From assembly GCA_045807125.1 (NCBI GenBank), contig JBJMHZ010000050.1, positions 1-64,000 of the forward strand: DNA of 64,000 bases, in the 5' to 3' direction. A model generated the notes under the pieces. It was not told where the DNA came from. It was given only the letters and a program-made list of their open reading frames with translations, and made no database searches. This stretch comes from JBJMHZ01 sp045807125. Its GTDB lineage: Bacteria; Actinomycetota; Actinomycetes; JAWWOL01. Below, piece after piece: positions 27,792 through 36,201 of this stretch (positions within the stretch are counted from its first letter, which is position 1; the number at the start of each line of letters is the position of its first letter). The position numbers were made by a program, and so were the translations under genes.

Positions 27792-30700
27792 ATGTCACCG
27801 ACCTCCCCCCTCCTCAGCACGGCCCGCCGCTCCCGTCGACGCGTCGCCGCCTCGGTGCTCGCCACCGGCTCGCTGGCGGCCACCACGCTCGTCGCGCTGC
27901 CGGCGATCGCCGGCCCGGCGCAGGCAGCCGGCTCCTCGACCACCTCGACCACCGCGACCACGCAGACGACGCACCGGCTCGTCGCGCCCCAGTACACCGG
28001 CAAGGGCGCGAAGCGGGTCCCGCTGCACGAGGCGCCCTACCGGCGCAGCGGCAGCGCCGTGGCGGCGAGCTCCCCCACCGGCTCGCCGAGCGTCTTCGCC
28101 GGGCCGTCGTACTTCGACGTCTTCCCGTCGACGGCGCCGAGCCCGCGGGACCGGCCGATGATGACCTACGACGCGGCGCGCCAGCAGACGGTGCTCTTCG
28201 GCGGCTGCACGTCCGCCTCGCCGTGCGCGTCGGCCGAGACGTGGGTGTGGGACGGCACCACGTGGACCAAGAAGTCGCCGGCGACGAGCCCTCCGGCGCG
28301 GTACGCCGGCTCCTTCGCGTACGACCCGGCCACCGGCAACAGCGTGCTGTTCGGCGGCGAGACCGGCACGACCGAGCTGTCGGACACGTGGGTGTGGGAC
28401 GGCACCACGTGGACGCAGCGGAGCCCGGCCACGCACCCGTCGCAGCGCGACGACGCGGCCGCGGCCTACCTGTCGTCCATCGGCAAGGTGGTGCTGTTCG
28501 GCGGCGACAACACCGCGTCGTCGTTCAACGACACCTGGACGTGGGACGGCACCACCTGGACGCAGCTGTCGCCGGCCTCGCCGCCCGGCGTGCGCTCGCG
28601 CACGGCCCTGGTGCCGACCGGGTCGAGCCAGGGCCTCCTGCTCTACGGCGGCCAGGGCCCGACCGGCACCGACCTGGGCGACACCTGGACCTTCGACGGC
28701 ACCGCGTGGACGCAGCGCCCGTCGCCGGCCACCCCCGGGCCGCTCGAGCGCTTCTCGGCCGCGTTCAACCCGCAACTGGGCGTGGCGACCATCGTGGGCG
28801 GCTGGTCGAGCGCCGACAACGACTTCACGCCGACCATGTGGGCCTGGACCGGCTCGGACTGGCAGGAGGCCGGGGGCAACCTCAACGTCTCGTACGGGAC
28901 CGTCGACGGCTTCGCCGGCGCCCAGCTGGCGCAGGCTCCCGCCGACTCGCTGCTCGCCTTCGGCGGCTACAAGGGCAACGGCTCGTCGTCCACCCTCGAC
29001 AACGAGACGTACGTCGTCACGTACCTGCCGCTCGGCGACTACCCGAGCGCCAACGTCGACCGGCAGCCGATCGACGACCGGCTCGACGTGGGCGTGAACG
29101 CGGCGTCCGGCGACCTGATGGTGCACGCGAAGGACCTGCGCGTGCACGGCGTGGGGCTCGACCTGACGTTCGACCGCTACTTCAACAGCATCGGCGGCGG
29201 CGGCCTCTCGCACATCTTCCCGGACCGCTGGCTCGCCGGGCTCCTCGACGGCGAGGCGCACCCGACGCCCGGCGGCTCGCGCGTCGTCACCGGGATCGGC
29301 GGCCAGGCGCTGTTCTTCGGCAAGAACGCCGACGGCAGCTTCACCGCGCCGTCCGGCGCCGACATGTCGTTGAAGGACAACGGCGACGGCACGCTGACGC
29401 TGAAGAACCTGCACGCGCAGGTGACCTACACCTTCTCCGGCTACTACCTCACCAAGGTGGCCGACCGCAACGGCAACGCCATCTCGATCGTCTACAACGG
29501 CAACCACCCGATCACCATCACCGACACGCAGGGCCGGACGTACCAGCTCGCCTACGACACCACGACGAACTACCTGGCGAGCATCACCGACCCGAGCGGG
29601 CGCAAGGTGGCCTACACCTACGACGCCAACAGCCAGCTCTCGACGGTGCAGACGATCGCGGCCGGTGGAGCCGTGCTGGACACGACGACCTACGCCAACG
29701 ACGGGTTCGGCATCACGACCATCACCGATCCCGACGGCAAGCAGACCAAGCTGTCCTTCGGGCCGATGAACCGCGGCGTCTCGGTCACCAGGGTCACCGA
29801 CACGACGGCCGGCACCGGGCCCAAGCGCACGTTCGCCTACGCCCAGGGCAAGGTGACCGAGACCGACCCGCGCGGCAACAAGACGACGTACAACACCGAC
29901 ATGACCGGGTCGACGCGCATCAAGCGGGTAGCCAAGGCGCTCGACCCGCTCGGCCACACCAGGTCGTCCAGCTACGACGCGAGCGAGAACGTCACCTCGG
30001 TCTCCGGCAACACCGTCTCGTCAGTGTTCAACCTGAGCTACGACAACAACAACAGCGTCACCAAGGCGCAGGCACCCGACATGGCGGGCGGCGGAGCCGG
30101 CAGCGGCTCCACCACGACGCTCAGCTACCTCGACACGGCGCACCCGCTCCAGCCGAGCAAGCAGACCGACGGGCAGGGCAACGCCACCAGCTACAGCTAC
30201 AACAGCAAGGGCAACCTGGCGACGGTGACGACCGGTCTGGCGAGCCAGAACCAGCTCAAGAACGCCTACCAGGGCGACACCGGCGTCAACTGCGGGCCGT
30301 CCGGCGGCGCGGCGAAGCCGGGCGAGCTGTGCAGCGCCACCGATCCGCGCGGCAACGTCACGAACTATGCGTACGACGCGAGCGGCAACGTGGTCAAGGT
30401 GACCCCGCCGGCGCCGCTCGGCAGCACGACCATCGTGCCTGACGCGCTGGGCCGGTTCACGTCGGTCACCGACGCCAAGGGGCAGCGGACGACGTACTCG
30501 TACGACGCCGCCGACCGCATCACGCAACTGCTCCTCAACGGCACCACGACCTGCTCGACGTCGGCCGGCACGTGCATCACGTACGCGTACGATGCGGCCG
30601 GCAACCTCACCAGTCGCGTGGACAAGACCGGGACGACGACGTTCGGCTACGACGCGCTGAACCGGCCGTACCTCAAGACGTTCCCGGGCGGCGGCACGTC

Positions 30701-32234
30701 GCAGGTCGGGTACGACGCCAACGGCAACGTGACGAGCTACACCGACGCCGGCGGCACCGTCTCGTACGGCTACGACCCGGCGAACAACCTGTGGTCGCTG
30801 GCCGAGCCCGGCGGCTCGTGCCCGGCCTACCCGACCGCGGTGACCGTGCCGAACAGCACCAGGTGCACCGGGTTCGCGTACGACAACGACAACCGTCGCA
30901 CCAGCGTCAATTACCCCTCGGGCGAGAAGGTGACGATGGGCTACGACTCGGCCGGCCGGCAGACCTCCGTGGTGGCCAAGCGGCCGTCCGGCACGACGTT
31001 CGTCTCGCGCACCTACAGCTACACCAACCCGTCGACGGGGAAGGACACCGACCTGCGCTGGAAGTCGACGGACGAGGCGGGGACGGTGACGACGTACGGC
31101 TACGACGCGGTCAACCGGCTGACCTCGGCCACCGTCGGGGGCACGACGTACGCGTACGCGTACGACGGCTCCGGCAACCGCACGTCGTACAGCAAGACCG
31201 GCGCCGCGACCGTCCTCTACGGGTACGACAACGCCGACCAGTTGTGCTGGTCGGGGACGGCGGCGGGCTCCAACGGCACGACGTCCTGCCCGGCCACGCC
31301 GGCCGGCGACACCGCGTACGCATACGACGCGCACGGCAACCAGACGTCGGGCGGCCGCACGTTCGCGTACAACAGCCTCAACCAGACGACCAGCATCACC
31401 AACGGCACCACGGCGACCGGCCTGGGCTACGCCGACGTCGGCCAGTCCGAGCGGACGACGGTGGGCAGCACGTCGCTGCTCAACGGGCTGGTCGGGCTCG
31501 CCAGCCAGACGACGGGCGGCGCGAGCATCTACTTCACCCGCGATCCGAACGGCAACCTGATCGGGCTCCGGCAGGGCGCCGGCTCGACGAGCACCAACAG
31601 CTACTACGTGGTCGACGCCCAGGGCAGCGTGCTGCGGCTCACCGACGCTGCCGGGACCACCGACGTGGCGAGCTACGGCTACGACCCGTATGGGGTCACG
31701 CTGAGCGCCACGGGCAGCCTCGCCACCACCAACCCGTTCCGGTTCGCGCACGGGTACTACGACGCCTCGACCGGCTTGCTCAAGATCGGGACGCGGTACT
31801 ACGACCCGGCCATCGGGCGGTGGACGCAGACCGACCCGCTGCCGGGCAGCATCGGCGACCCGGGCCAGCTCAACCGCTACGTCTACGTCGGCGACAGCCC
31901 GGCGAGCAACGTGGACCCGGCGGGGACGAGCTTCCTGAGCCTGTCCGGCACGGTCAACCTCGGCTTCGCGCACGTCAGCATCGGCGCCGACATCGGGGAC
32001 GGCGGCTTCCACCCGACGGTGGGCGTCGGCGTCGGGCCGAAGGCCGACTCGCCGGTGTCGTTCGGCGCCAGCCTGAATCGGGGTACAGCAAGATCCGGCG
32101 GCAGCCTCAGCGCCAACGGCTGCCTGGCTGGCGCCTGCGCCAGCGAGGACCTGATCCACGACGGCAAGCCGTCGACCCGCGTCGACCTGACGGGCGGCAC
32201 CGGCGCATCGGTCGACGCCAGCTACACCTTCTAG
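27792..32234 (+). CDS. Secreted giant Kelch-repeat / RHS-YD-repeat protein
   Basis: 1,480 residues from the ATG at 27792 (GGAGAG 5 nt upstream). A signal peptide (RRVAASVLATGSLAATTLVA through GPAQAAG) precedes a beta-propeller-like region (about residues 130-410) with at least four repeats of the type VLFGG...DTWVWDGTTWTQ.SPA. From about 455 to 1330 there are dozens of YD repeats (for example YSYDAADRITQLL, FGYDALNRPYLKTF). The RHS core follows, with RYYDPAIGRWTQTDPLPG (about 1336) and LNRYVYVGDSPASNVDPAG. The last 95 or so residues after the core (GTVNLGFAHVSIGADIGDGG onward) are Gly-rich and unlike any toxin domain I recognise. RHS proteins usually form a shell around a C-terminal effector. 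A small membrane ORF follows 15 bp downstream. Confidence 0.93.
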   Translation: MSPTSPLLSTARRSRRRVAASVLATGSLAATTLVALPAIAGPAQAAGSSTTSTTATTQTTHRLVAPQYTGKGAKRVPLHEAPYRRSGSAVAASSPTGSPSVFAGPSYFDVFPSTAPSPRDRPMMTYDAARQQTVLFGGCTSASPCASAETWVWDGTTWTKKSPATSPPARYAGSFAYDPATGNSVLFGGETGTTELSDTWVWDGTTWTQRSPATHPSQRDDAAAAYLSSIGKVVLFGGDNTASSFNDTWTWDGTTWTQLSPASPPGVRSRTALVPTGSSQGLLLYGGQGPTGTDLGDTWTFDGTAWTQRPSPATPGPLERFSAAFNPQLGVATIVGGWSSADNDFTPTMWAWTGSDWQEAGGNLNVSYGTVDGFAGAQLAQAPADSLLAFGGYKGNGSSSTLDNETYVVTYLPLGDYPSANVDRQPIDDRLDVGVNAASGDLMVHAKDLRVHGVGLDLTFDRYFNSIGGGGLSHIFPDRWLAGLLDGEAHPTPGGSRVVTGIGGQALFFGKNADGSFTAPSGADMSLKDNGDGTLTLKNLHAQVTYTFSGYYLTKVADRNGNAISIVYNGNHPITITDTQGRTYQLAYDTTTNYLASITDPSGRKVAYTYDANSQLSTVQTIAAGGAVLDTTTYANDGFGITTITDPDGKQTKLSFGPMNRGVSVTRVTDTTAGTGPKRTFAYAQGKVTETDPRGNKTTYNTDMTGSTRIKRVAKALDPLGHTRSSSYDASENVTSVSGNTVSSVFNLSYDNNNSVTKAQAPDMAGGGAGSGSTTTLSYLDTAHPLQPSKQTDGQGNATSYSYNSKGNLATVTTGLASQNQLKNAYQGDTGVNCGPSGGAAKPGELCSATDPRGNVTNYAYDASGNVVKVTPPAPLGSTTIVPDALGRFTSVTDAKGQRTTYSYDAADRITQLLLNGTTTCSTSAGTCITYAYDAAGNLTSRVDKTGTTTFGYDALNRPYLKTFPGGGTSQVGYDANGNVTSYTDAGGTVSYGYDPANNLWSLAEPGGSCPAYPTAVTVPNSTRCTGFAYDNDNRRTSVNYPSGEKVTMGYDSAGRQTSVVAKRPSGTTFVSRTYSYTNPSTGKDTDLRWKSTDEAGTVTTYGYDAVNRLTSATVGGTTYAYAYDGSGNRTSYSKTGAATVLYGYDNADQLCWSGTAAGSNGTTSCPATPAGDTAYAYDAHGNQTSGGRTFAYNSLNQTTSITNGTTATGLGYADVGQSERTTVGSTSLLNGLVGLASQTTGGASIYFTRDPNGNLIGLRQGAGSTSTNSYYVVDAQGSVLRLTDAAGTTDVASYGYDPYGVTLSATGSLATTNPFRFAHGYYDASTGLLKIGTRYYDPAIGRWTQTDPLPGSIGDPGQLNRYVYVGDSPASNVDPAGTSFLSLSGTVNLGFAHVSIGADIGDGGFHPTVGVGVGPKADSPVSFGASLNRGTARSGGSLSANGCLAGACASEDLIHDGKPSTRVDLTGGTGASVDASYTF

Positions 32235-32249
32235 GCAGGAGGATCGCGG

Positions 32250-32411
32250 ATGACGAGCACCAGCCTCATGGCCCTGACCCTGCTCGCGCTCTCGAACAAC
32301 CCGGGGAGCGGCAACGCGAGCCACAGCGGGACGGTGATCATCATCATCATCGTCTTCGCGGTGCTCGTGATCGGGCTCGGCCTCTGGTCGGTCGCCCGCA
32401 AGCGGCGCTAG
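32250..32411 (+). CDS. 53-residue single-pass membrane protein downstream of the RHS gene
   Basis: An ATG at 32250 is preceded by a perfect AGGAGGA (32237-32243) at 6-nt spacing, only 15 bp after the RHS stop. The peptide starts MTSTSLMALTLLALSNNPGS, then has a Ser/Asn/His linker, a hydrophobic helix (TVIIIIIVFAVLVIGLGLWS) and ends VARKRR. By the positive-inside rule the C-terminus is cytoplasmic. A strong bidirectional hairpin follows. It could anchor or protect against the RHS tip, by analogy to effector-immunity pairs, but nothing in the sequence proves this. No homologue is recognised. Confidence 0.75.
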   Translation: MTSTSLMALTLLALSNNPGSGNASHSGTVIIIIIVFAVLVIGLGLWSVARKRR

Positions 32412-32426
32412 CGTGCCGGGGACGCG

Positions 32427-32463
32427 GCCGGCGGGACTCCTCATCGGGGGGAGCCCTGCCGGC
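32427..32463. terminator. Bidirectional terminator after the RHS operon
   Basis: GCCGGC (32427-32432) pairs with GCCGGC (32458-32463), and the stem continues inward through GGG..CTCC/GGAGCCC with one wobble and one mismatch. It lies between convergent genes ending at 32411 and 32494. Confidence 0.75.
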
Positions 32464-32493
32464 CCGTCTCGTCGGGTCGGCCGCCCTGGCGGG

Positions 32494-32826
32494 CTACGAG
32501 GCCGGCGTGAAGAACCCCTGGAGCACGTAGTGGTTGCCGCTCGTCGGGCCGACGTAGGTGCAGCTCAGCAGGTCGTGGTTGTTGGTGACCCCGGTGACGT
32601 CACGCACGACGGTGTCGCCGAAGGCGAGGTACTTCACCTGGAAGTTCGAGGCGGAGACCGCCTCGTGGAAGGTGCCCAGGCTGACGATCTCCGCCGTGAA
32701 GGCGATCCCGCCGTCGCACGTGACGGTGGCGGTTGGCTTGGTGGCGGCGGAGGCGGACGCCGACCAGAGCGGCAGGGCGGCGAGGGCAGCACCCGCGACG
32801 AGCAGGGCGTTCGTACGACGCGACAT
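32494..32826 (-). CDS. Small secreted hypothetical protein
   Basis: 110 residues from the ATG at 32826, which has AGGAGG 5 nt upstream. A clear signal peptide (SRRTNALLVAGAALAALPLW, cleavage near SASA-AT) precedes a mature domain of about 80 residues with two Cys (TVTCDGG and LLSCTYVGP) that could form a disulfide. The mature part alternates hydrophobic and polar residues, suggesting a small beta-sandwich. I do not recognise the family. It stands alone between a terminator and a divergent membrane protein. Confidence 0.75.
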   Translation of the reverse strand: MSRRTNALLVAGAALAALPLWSASASAATKPTATVTCDGGIAFTAEIVSLGTFHEAVSASNFQVKYLAFGDTVVRDVTGVTNNHDLLSCTYVGPTSGNHYVLQGFFTPAS

Positions 32827-32957
32827 CGTGCCTCCTGACGGGAGGGACCGGACGAGCGGCAGCCTACGCCGCACCGTGGTTCGTGGCGCGGGCCCCGCGA
32901 AGGGCGATCCGGCAAATGCTGCCGAGATGGTCGCCGGCCGATGCGACACTCCCTTTC

Positions 32958-34088
32958 ATGTACCTGACCACCCACCCGGTCCTTTTGGACGTCTACTGCA
33001 CCGCCCTGGGCGCCTGGGTGGTATTCACCACCTTCGCCCTCGTCACGAGGCCCGAGGCGTCGCGGTCCACCCCCACGCTGCTCGAGCGGTGGGTGCACGG
33101 CACGATGGCCAGGAGAGCGACCCGGCAACCGCTCCCCGAGGGGTGCCGGCAGTTCACCGTCGCCCGTCTCGACAGCATCCGCGATTCGCTTGCGTGGTCC
33201 CGGACCGAGCTCGTCGCGCCGGTCGTCCGCGCCGCTCCCGCCGCGCTCGCCGGGCTCACGATGCTCTGCCTCGCATCCCTTCCGCTCCTCTCCGGTCGCC
33301 CGGACTACCTGGCCTGGGTGGAGAGCGCCGGTCTCGCCTTCCTGGCCGCTGGCGCGACGCGCGTCCAGATCGTTCGGTCCTGGGCGCCTCGTCGCCCCAC
33401 GACAGCCCGCGTGATGGCGCGCTTCGTCGACGCCCTCCGCGTCCTTGGCGAGACGCCGACGAGCTCGTTCGAGGCGCCTGGGCACCGAGTGGCATCCGGC
33501 ATCGACGACCTCGAGCGGGCACTGGTCGGCTTCGCCACCCATCGGTTCAAGACCGACTCGCAGACGCAGGGCTGGCTGCGGGGAGAGGTCGCCAAGGTGA
33601 TCGGCAGACTGCGGAGCAACAAGCGGGCGGTGCTCGCCGGGGAGCCGGTCGACGACCTGCGCGCGCTGCTCCTCGTCCTCATGGAGCGCTGGAGCGACGG
33701 GAACTACCAAGCACCACCGGACGATTCCCGGCCCGGGGCGGTCGAGGTGATCGAGGTGGCTGAGGGTGCTGTGGGTGCGCCGCAGCAGTGGCAACTCGGT
33801 CGATTCCTCGCGCCACGCGTCGTGACCATCGCCGTCCTCGTCCTGGCCGCCTGGCTGAGCAATCGCATCGGCGCCACGGACGCGATGGACGGCGTCGTCA
33901 AGGCAGTCACCGCCCTGGTGTCGGCGCTCGTCATCGTGAACGGCGCGAGGGTCCTAGGCGCGCGCGACGGCATGGTTGGCGAATCGGGGCCACCGTCGAG
34001 CGGTGCCGTCCCCGACCGAGGCCGTGGGACTGGCGCCGCAGCAGCGCTCGTCCCCGTCCAGGCCGCCCACACGCGCGGCGAGCCGTGA
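32958..34088 (+). CDS. Multi-pass membrane protein of unknown function
   Basis: 376 residues from the ATG at 32958. Hydrophobic segments are seen near residues 8-30 (LDVYCTALGAWVVFTTFALV), 95-115 (AALAGLTMLCLASLPLL), 120-138, 290-308 (VVTIAVLVLAAWLSN) and 315-335. A long cytoplasmic region in the middle (about 145-275) is charged and helical (SGIDDLERALVGFATHRF, GWLRGEVAKVIGRLRSNKRA). The C-terminus is a disordered Pro/Gly/Ala tail. Codon use is slightly less GC-extreme than in the housekeeping genes nearby. No family is recognised. Confidence 0.7.
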   Translation: MYLTTHPVLLDVYCTALGAWVVFTTFALVTRPEASRSTPTLLERWVHGTMARRATRQPLPEGCRQFTVARLDSIRDSLAWSRTELVAPVVRAAPAALAGLTMLCLASLPLLSGRPDYLAWVESAGLAFLAAGATRVQIVRSWAPRRPTTARVMARFVDALRVLGETPTSSFEAPGHRVASGIDDLERALVGFATHRFKTDSQTQGWLRGEVAKVIGRLRSNKRAVLAGEPVDDLRALLLVLMERWSDGNYQAPPDDSRPGAVEVIEVAEGAVGAPQQWQLGRFLAPRVVTIAVLVLAAWLSNRIGATDAMDGVVKAVTALVSALVIVNGARVLGARDGMVGESGPPSSGAVPDRGRGTGAAAALVPVQAAHTRGEP

Positions 34089-34164
34089 CGAGCGGGTGGT
34101 CCTCGCCGTGCACCAGCAGGACGAGAGCGAGACTCCTCGTCCCCGGCGCGCTCAGGGGGCCGGA

Positions 34165-34533
34165 TCAGTCGCGCTCCCATGGCGGAGCGTCGCCCATCTT
34201 GGCGTAGTACTTGGCGATATGCCGCTTCACCGGGTCGATGTCCTCGCGGGGCAGATCGATGCCGCCGCGGGAGCCCTGCAGCACGGCGGCCGCGGCGATG
34301 ATGGCCCTCGGCACCGCGGTCAGCTTGCCGCCGATGACGTCGGCGACGAGCAGCTTGTACGCGGTGAAGTTGTCCTTCTTCTCCTTGTCGTACCAGACAT
34401 GGGCGTCGCGGTACTTCTGGTTGGGCTCGTCGTCGGCGCCCGCCCACTTCCGCACCCGCTGCTCAGCCTTGGCCCCGTCCCACTCGCGATCGCGGCCGGC
34501 GAGCGGCAGGTCCTGGAACGACGTCACTGCCAC
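34165..34533 (-). CDS. Small protein resembling the C-terminal domain of phage head-maturation proteases
   Basis: 122 residues from a GTG with AAGGAGG 7 nt upstream. The segments NFTAYKLLVADVIGGKLTAV, PRAIIAAAAVLQGSRGGIDL and VKRHIAKYYAKMGDAPPWE recall a module I know from the tail region of actinophage prohead proteases, where it follows the Ser protease. Here it stands alone, with no protease Ser/His residues and no phage neighbours. It may be a domesticated phage fragment or a free-standing cellular family. The assignment is from memory of the motif and is not certain. Confidence 0.65.
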   Translation of the reverse strand: MAVTSFQDLPLAGRDREWDGAKAEQRVRKWAGADDEPNQKYRDAHVWYDKEKKDNFTAYKLLVADVIGGKLTAVPRAIIAAAAVLQGSRGGIDLPREDIDPVKRHIAKYYAKMGDAPPWERD

Positions 34534-34642
34534 CGTGCTGCCTCCTTGCCGTCATCCGCCCCGGCCGGCGCCGGCGCGAGCCACTGCCCCCCGCGAGGCG
34601 GTGGTACCCGGTGGCCGGCCGCCTGATCGCCTCGCTTCCGGC

Positions 34643-35104
34643 TCAGCGCCGCAGCGAGCTGTCCAGCGCGGTGAGCAGCCTCGGCCAGCCCGCCGCGGTG
34701 CGCGACATGAGGTCGTAGGGATCGCCCTGCCACGAGAGCGCCTCGGCGGCGGTGCGTAGATCGCTCTCCGTCATGGCGTGCGTGAGGACGAGCAGCGTGC
34801 CGGCGGCGACGGGGCTCAGCTCGTACGTGACGCGCGCGGCCGGATTGAGGTGCTGCCAGAAGGTGTGCTCGAGCAGGTGCGGCGGCTCGAGGCGGACGAT
34901 GCGATCGACGACGCGATCACCGGTGGCGTGATGGCTGACGTACTCGCCGCCCACCCGGAGATCGATCTCCGGCGTGGTCCCCCACCAGGCAGTTATCTCG
35001 TCCGGATCGGTGATCGCGCGCCACACGTCCTCGACGGGATGGCGGAGGACCCGCTCGTAGCGAAGGACCACGCGGTCATCGGCCCGGTCCAGGTCGTCGG
35101 TCAC
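34643..35104 (-). CDS. SRPBCC (AHSA1/START-like) domain protein
   Basis: 153 residues with the hallmark start of the family (VVLRYERVLRHPVEDVWRAITDPDEITAWWG) followed by a curved-sheet pattern and a C-terminal helix (GWPRLLTALDSSLRR). These proteins form a hydrophobic cavity and are usually paired with an ArsR-type repressor. That is the case here: its ATG overlaps the ArsR stop (ATGA). The ligand is unknown. Confidence 0.9.
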   Translation of the reverse strand: MTDDLDRADDRVVLRYERVLRHPVEDVWRAITDPDEITAWWGTTPEIDLRVGGEYVSHHATGDRVVDRIVRLEPPHLLEHTFWQHLNPAARVTYELSPVAAGTLLVLTHAMTESDLRTAAEALSWQGDPYDLMSRTAAGWPRLLTALDSSLRR

Positions 35105-35406
35105 CGTCGCCTCCTGTCCAGGTGCGCTTCCAGCGCGTCGAGCCGATCCGTCCAGAGCCGCCTGAAGGCACTGATCCAGTCGTCGACCTCGCGCATCCCC
35201 GTCGGGTCGACGCGGTAGTGGCGTCGTTGCGCATCGACGCGGCTGACGACCAGGCGGGCGTCGCGAAGGACCCGCAGGTGCTTGGACACGGTCGGCTGGT
35301 TCAGCGCCAGCGCCTCGACGAGCTCGCCCACGGTGCGCTCACGAGTCCTCAGCTCGACGAGGATCCGCCGGCGGGTCGGGTCGGCGACCGCTGCGAACGC
35401 GTCCAC
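35101..35406 (-). CDS. ArsR-family transcriptional repressor
   Basis: 101 residues starting at a GTG (MDAFAAVADPTRRRILVELR as translated). The winged HTH is clear: VGELVEALALNQPTVSKHLRVLRDARLV, then RRHYRVDP for the wing. The metal-binding ELCVCDL motif of SmtB/ArsR is absent, so it belongs to the non-metal subgroup associated with SRPBCC partners. A palindromic operator lies 8 bp upstream of the start, which supports autoregulation of the two-gene operon. Confidence 0.93.
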   Translation of the reverse strand: MDAFAAVADPTRRRILVELRTRERTVGELVEALALNQPTVSKHLRVLRDARLVVSRVDAQRRHYRVDPTGMREVDDWISAFRRLWTDRLDALEAHLDRRRR

Positions 35407-35414
35407 GGTGGCAT

Positions 35415-35436
35415 CATATGCCTAGCTGAGCATATG
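35415..35436. promoter_or_regulatory. Palindromic operator of the ArsR-SRPBCC operon
   Basis: CATATGC (35415-35421 as CATATGC on the plus strand) and GCATATG (35430-35436) form a perfect 7-bp inverted repeat with an AGCT-centred 8-bp spacer, 22 bp in all. It sits immediately upstream of the ArsR start in an AT-rich island of a very GC-rich region, where the promoter must lie. Confidence 0.75.
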
Positions 35437-35472
35437 TTGCCAAGGGAATGCAGCAAGCGACCGCCGTCGGGC

Positions 35473-36201
35473 TCAGAGCACGACGCGCGCCGCGTGCAGG
35501 CGCTCGTAGTACGGGCGGCCCTGCTCGGCGACGCGCGCCGCCGGGCCTTCGAGCGAGACCGTTCGCGGCCGGTAGGGCTCGAAGCCGGTCGAGGCGATGA
35601 CCGCGTCGTACCAGTAGGGCGCCCACACCCCGTCCGAGTCGCGCGGGCCGCGCGGCCAGTGCAGCATCGCGTCGGTGAGCTCGACGCCGACGTAGGAGCA
35701 CAGCCAGCGCAGGTAGCCCTCCGGGTCGCGCAGGAAGTCCGCGGAGTCGATCACCGGTACGTCGGTGCCGAGCTGGTCGTACAGCTCCACCTGCTGGACG
35801 AGGCCGATGTCCTCGAGGGTGACGCCGGCGCGCGAGCGCACGTACGAGGCGACGACCTCGACCGGGTCGCGGATGAGCAGGACGTTGGTGAGCGATGCGA
35901 TCCAGTCGCGCGGCAACTGCGGGATCAGGTGGTGGGTCATGTGCTTCTGGTAGTAGACGCCCTCGACCGGCGCGGTCAGCTCGGCCACCACGGCCTCCCA
36001 CGACGTCTCGCCGGCCGCGATGACCTCGTCGCGGCCCGGGTGGTCCAGCCCGGTCTCGGCGAGGTAGTACGCGTAGAGCGGCTCGTCGACGACCCGGCAG
36101 TCGGGGCGGTTCTCCCAGGCACGCATCAAGGCGGTCGAGATGTTGCGCGGCCCCGACCACATGGCGAGCCGGACGCCGGCGCTCGAGGGCGGGGCGCTCA
36201 C
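35473..36201 (-). CDS. Sulfotransferase-like protein
   Basis: 242 residues. The N-terminal P-loop-like 5'-phosphosulfate motif (MWSGPRNISTALMRAWENRP) and the downstream LLIRDPVEVVASYVRSR (3'-phosphate-binding RDPxxxxxS pattern) mark a PAPS-dependent sulfotransferase fold. The conserved KHMTHH segment between them may contribute the catalytic base. Its start overlaps the stop of the upstream aminotransferase (ATGA), so the two are translated together. This sulfotransferase/class IV aminotransferase pairing recurs in bacteria and implies a shared pathway, but the product is unknown to me. Confidence 0.85.
   Translation of the reverse strand: MSAPPSSAGVRLAMWSGPRNISTALMRAWENRPDCRVVDEPLYAYYLAETGLDHPGRDEVIAAGETSWEAVVAELTAPVEGVYYQKHMTHHLIPQLPRDWIASLTNVLLIRDPVEVVASYVRSRAGVTLEDIGLVQQVELYDQLGTDVPVIDSADFLRDPEGYLRWLCSYVGVELTDAMLHWPRGPRDSDGVWAPYWYDAVIASTGFEPYRPRTVSLEGPAARVAEQGRPYYERLHAARVVL

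Noticed and set aside
30021..32444. An 807-codon minus-strand frame antisense to the RHS gene
   Set aside because: Val/Arg/Gly-rich composition produced by complement of YD-repeat codons; no start or ribosome binding site of note.
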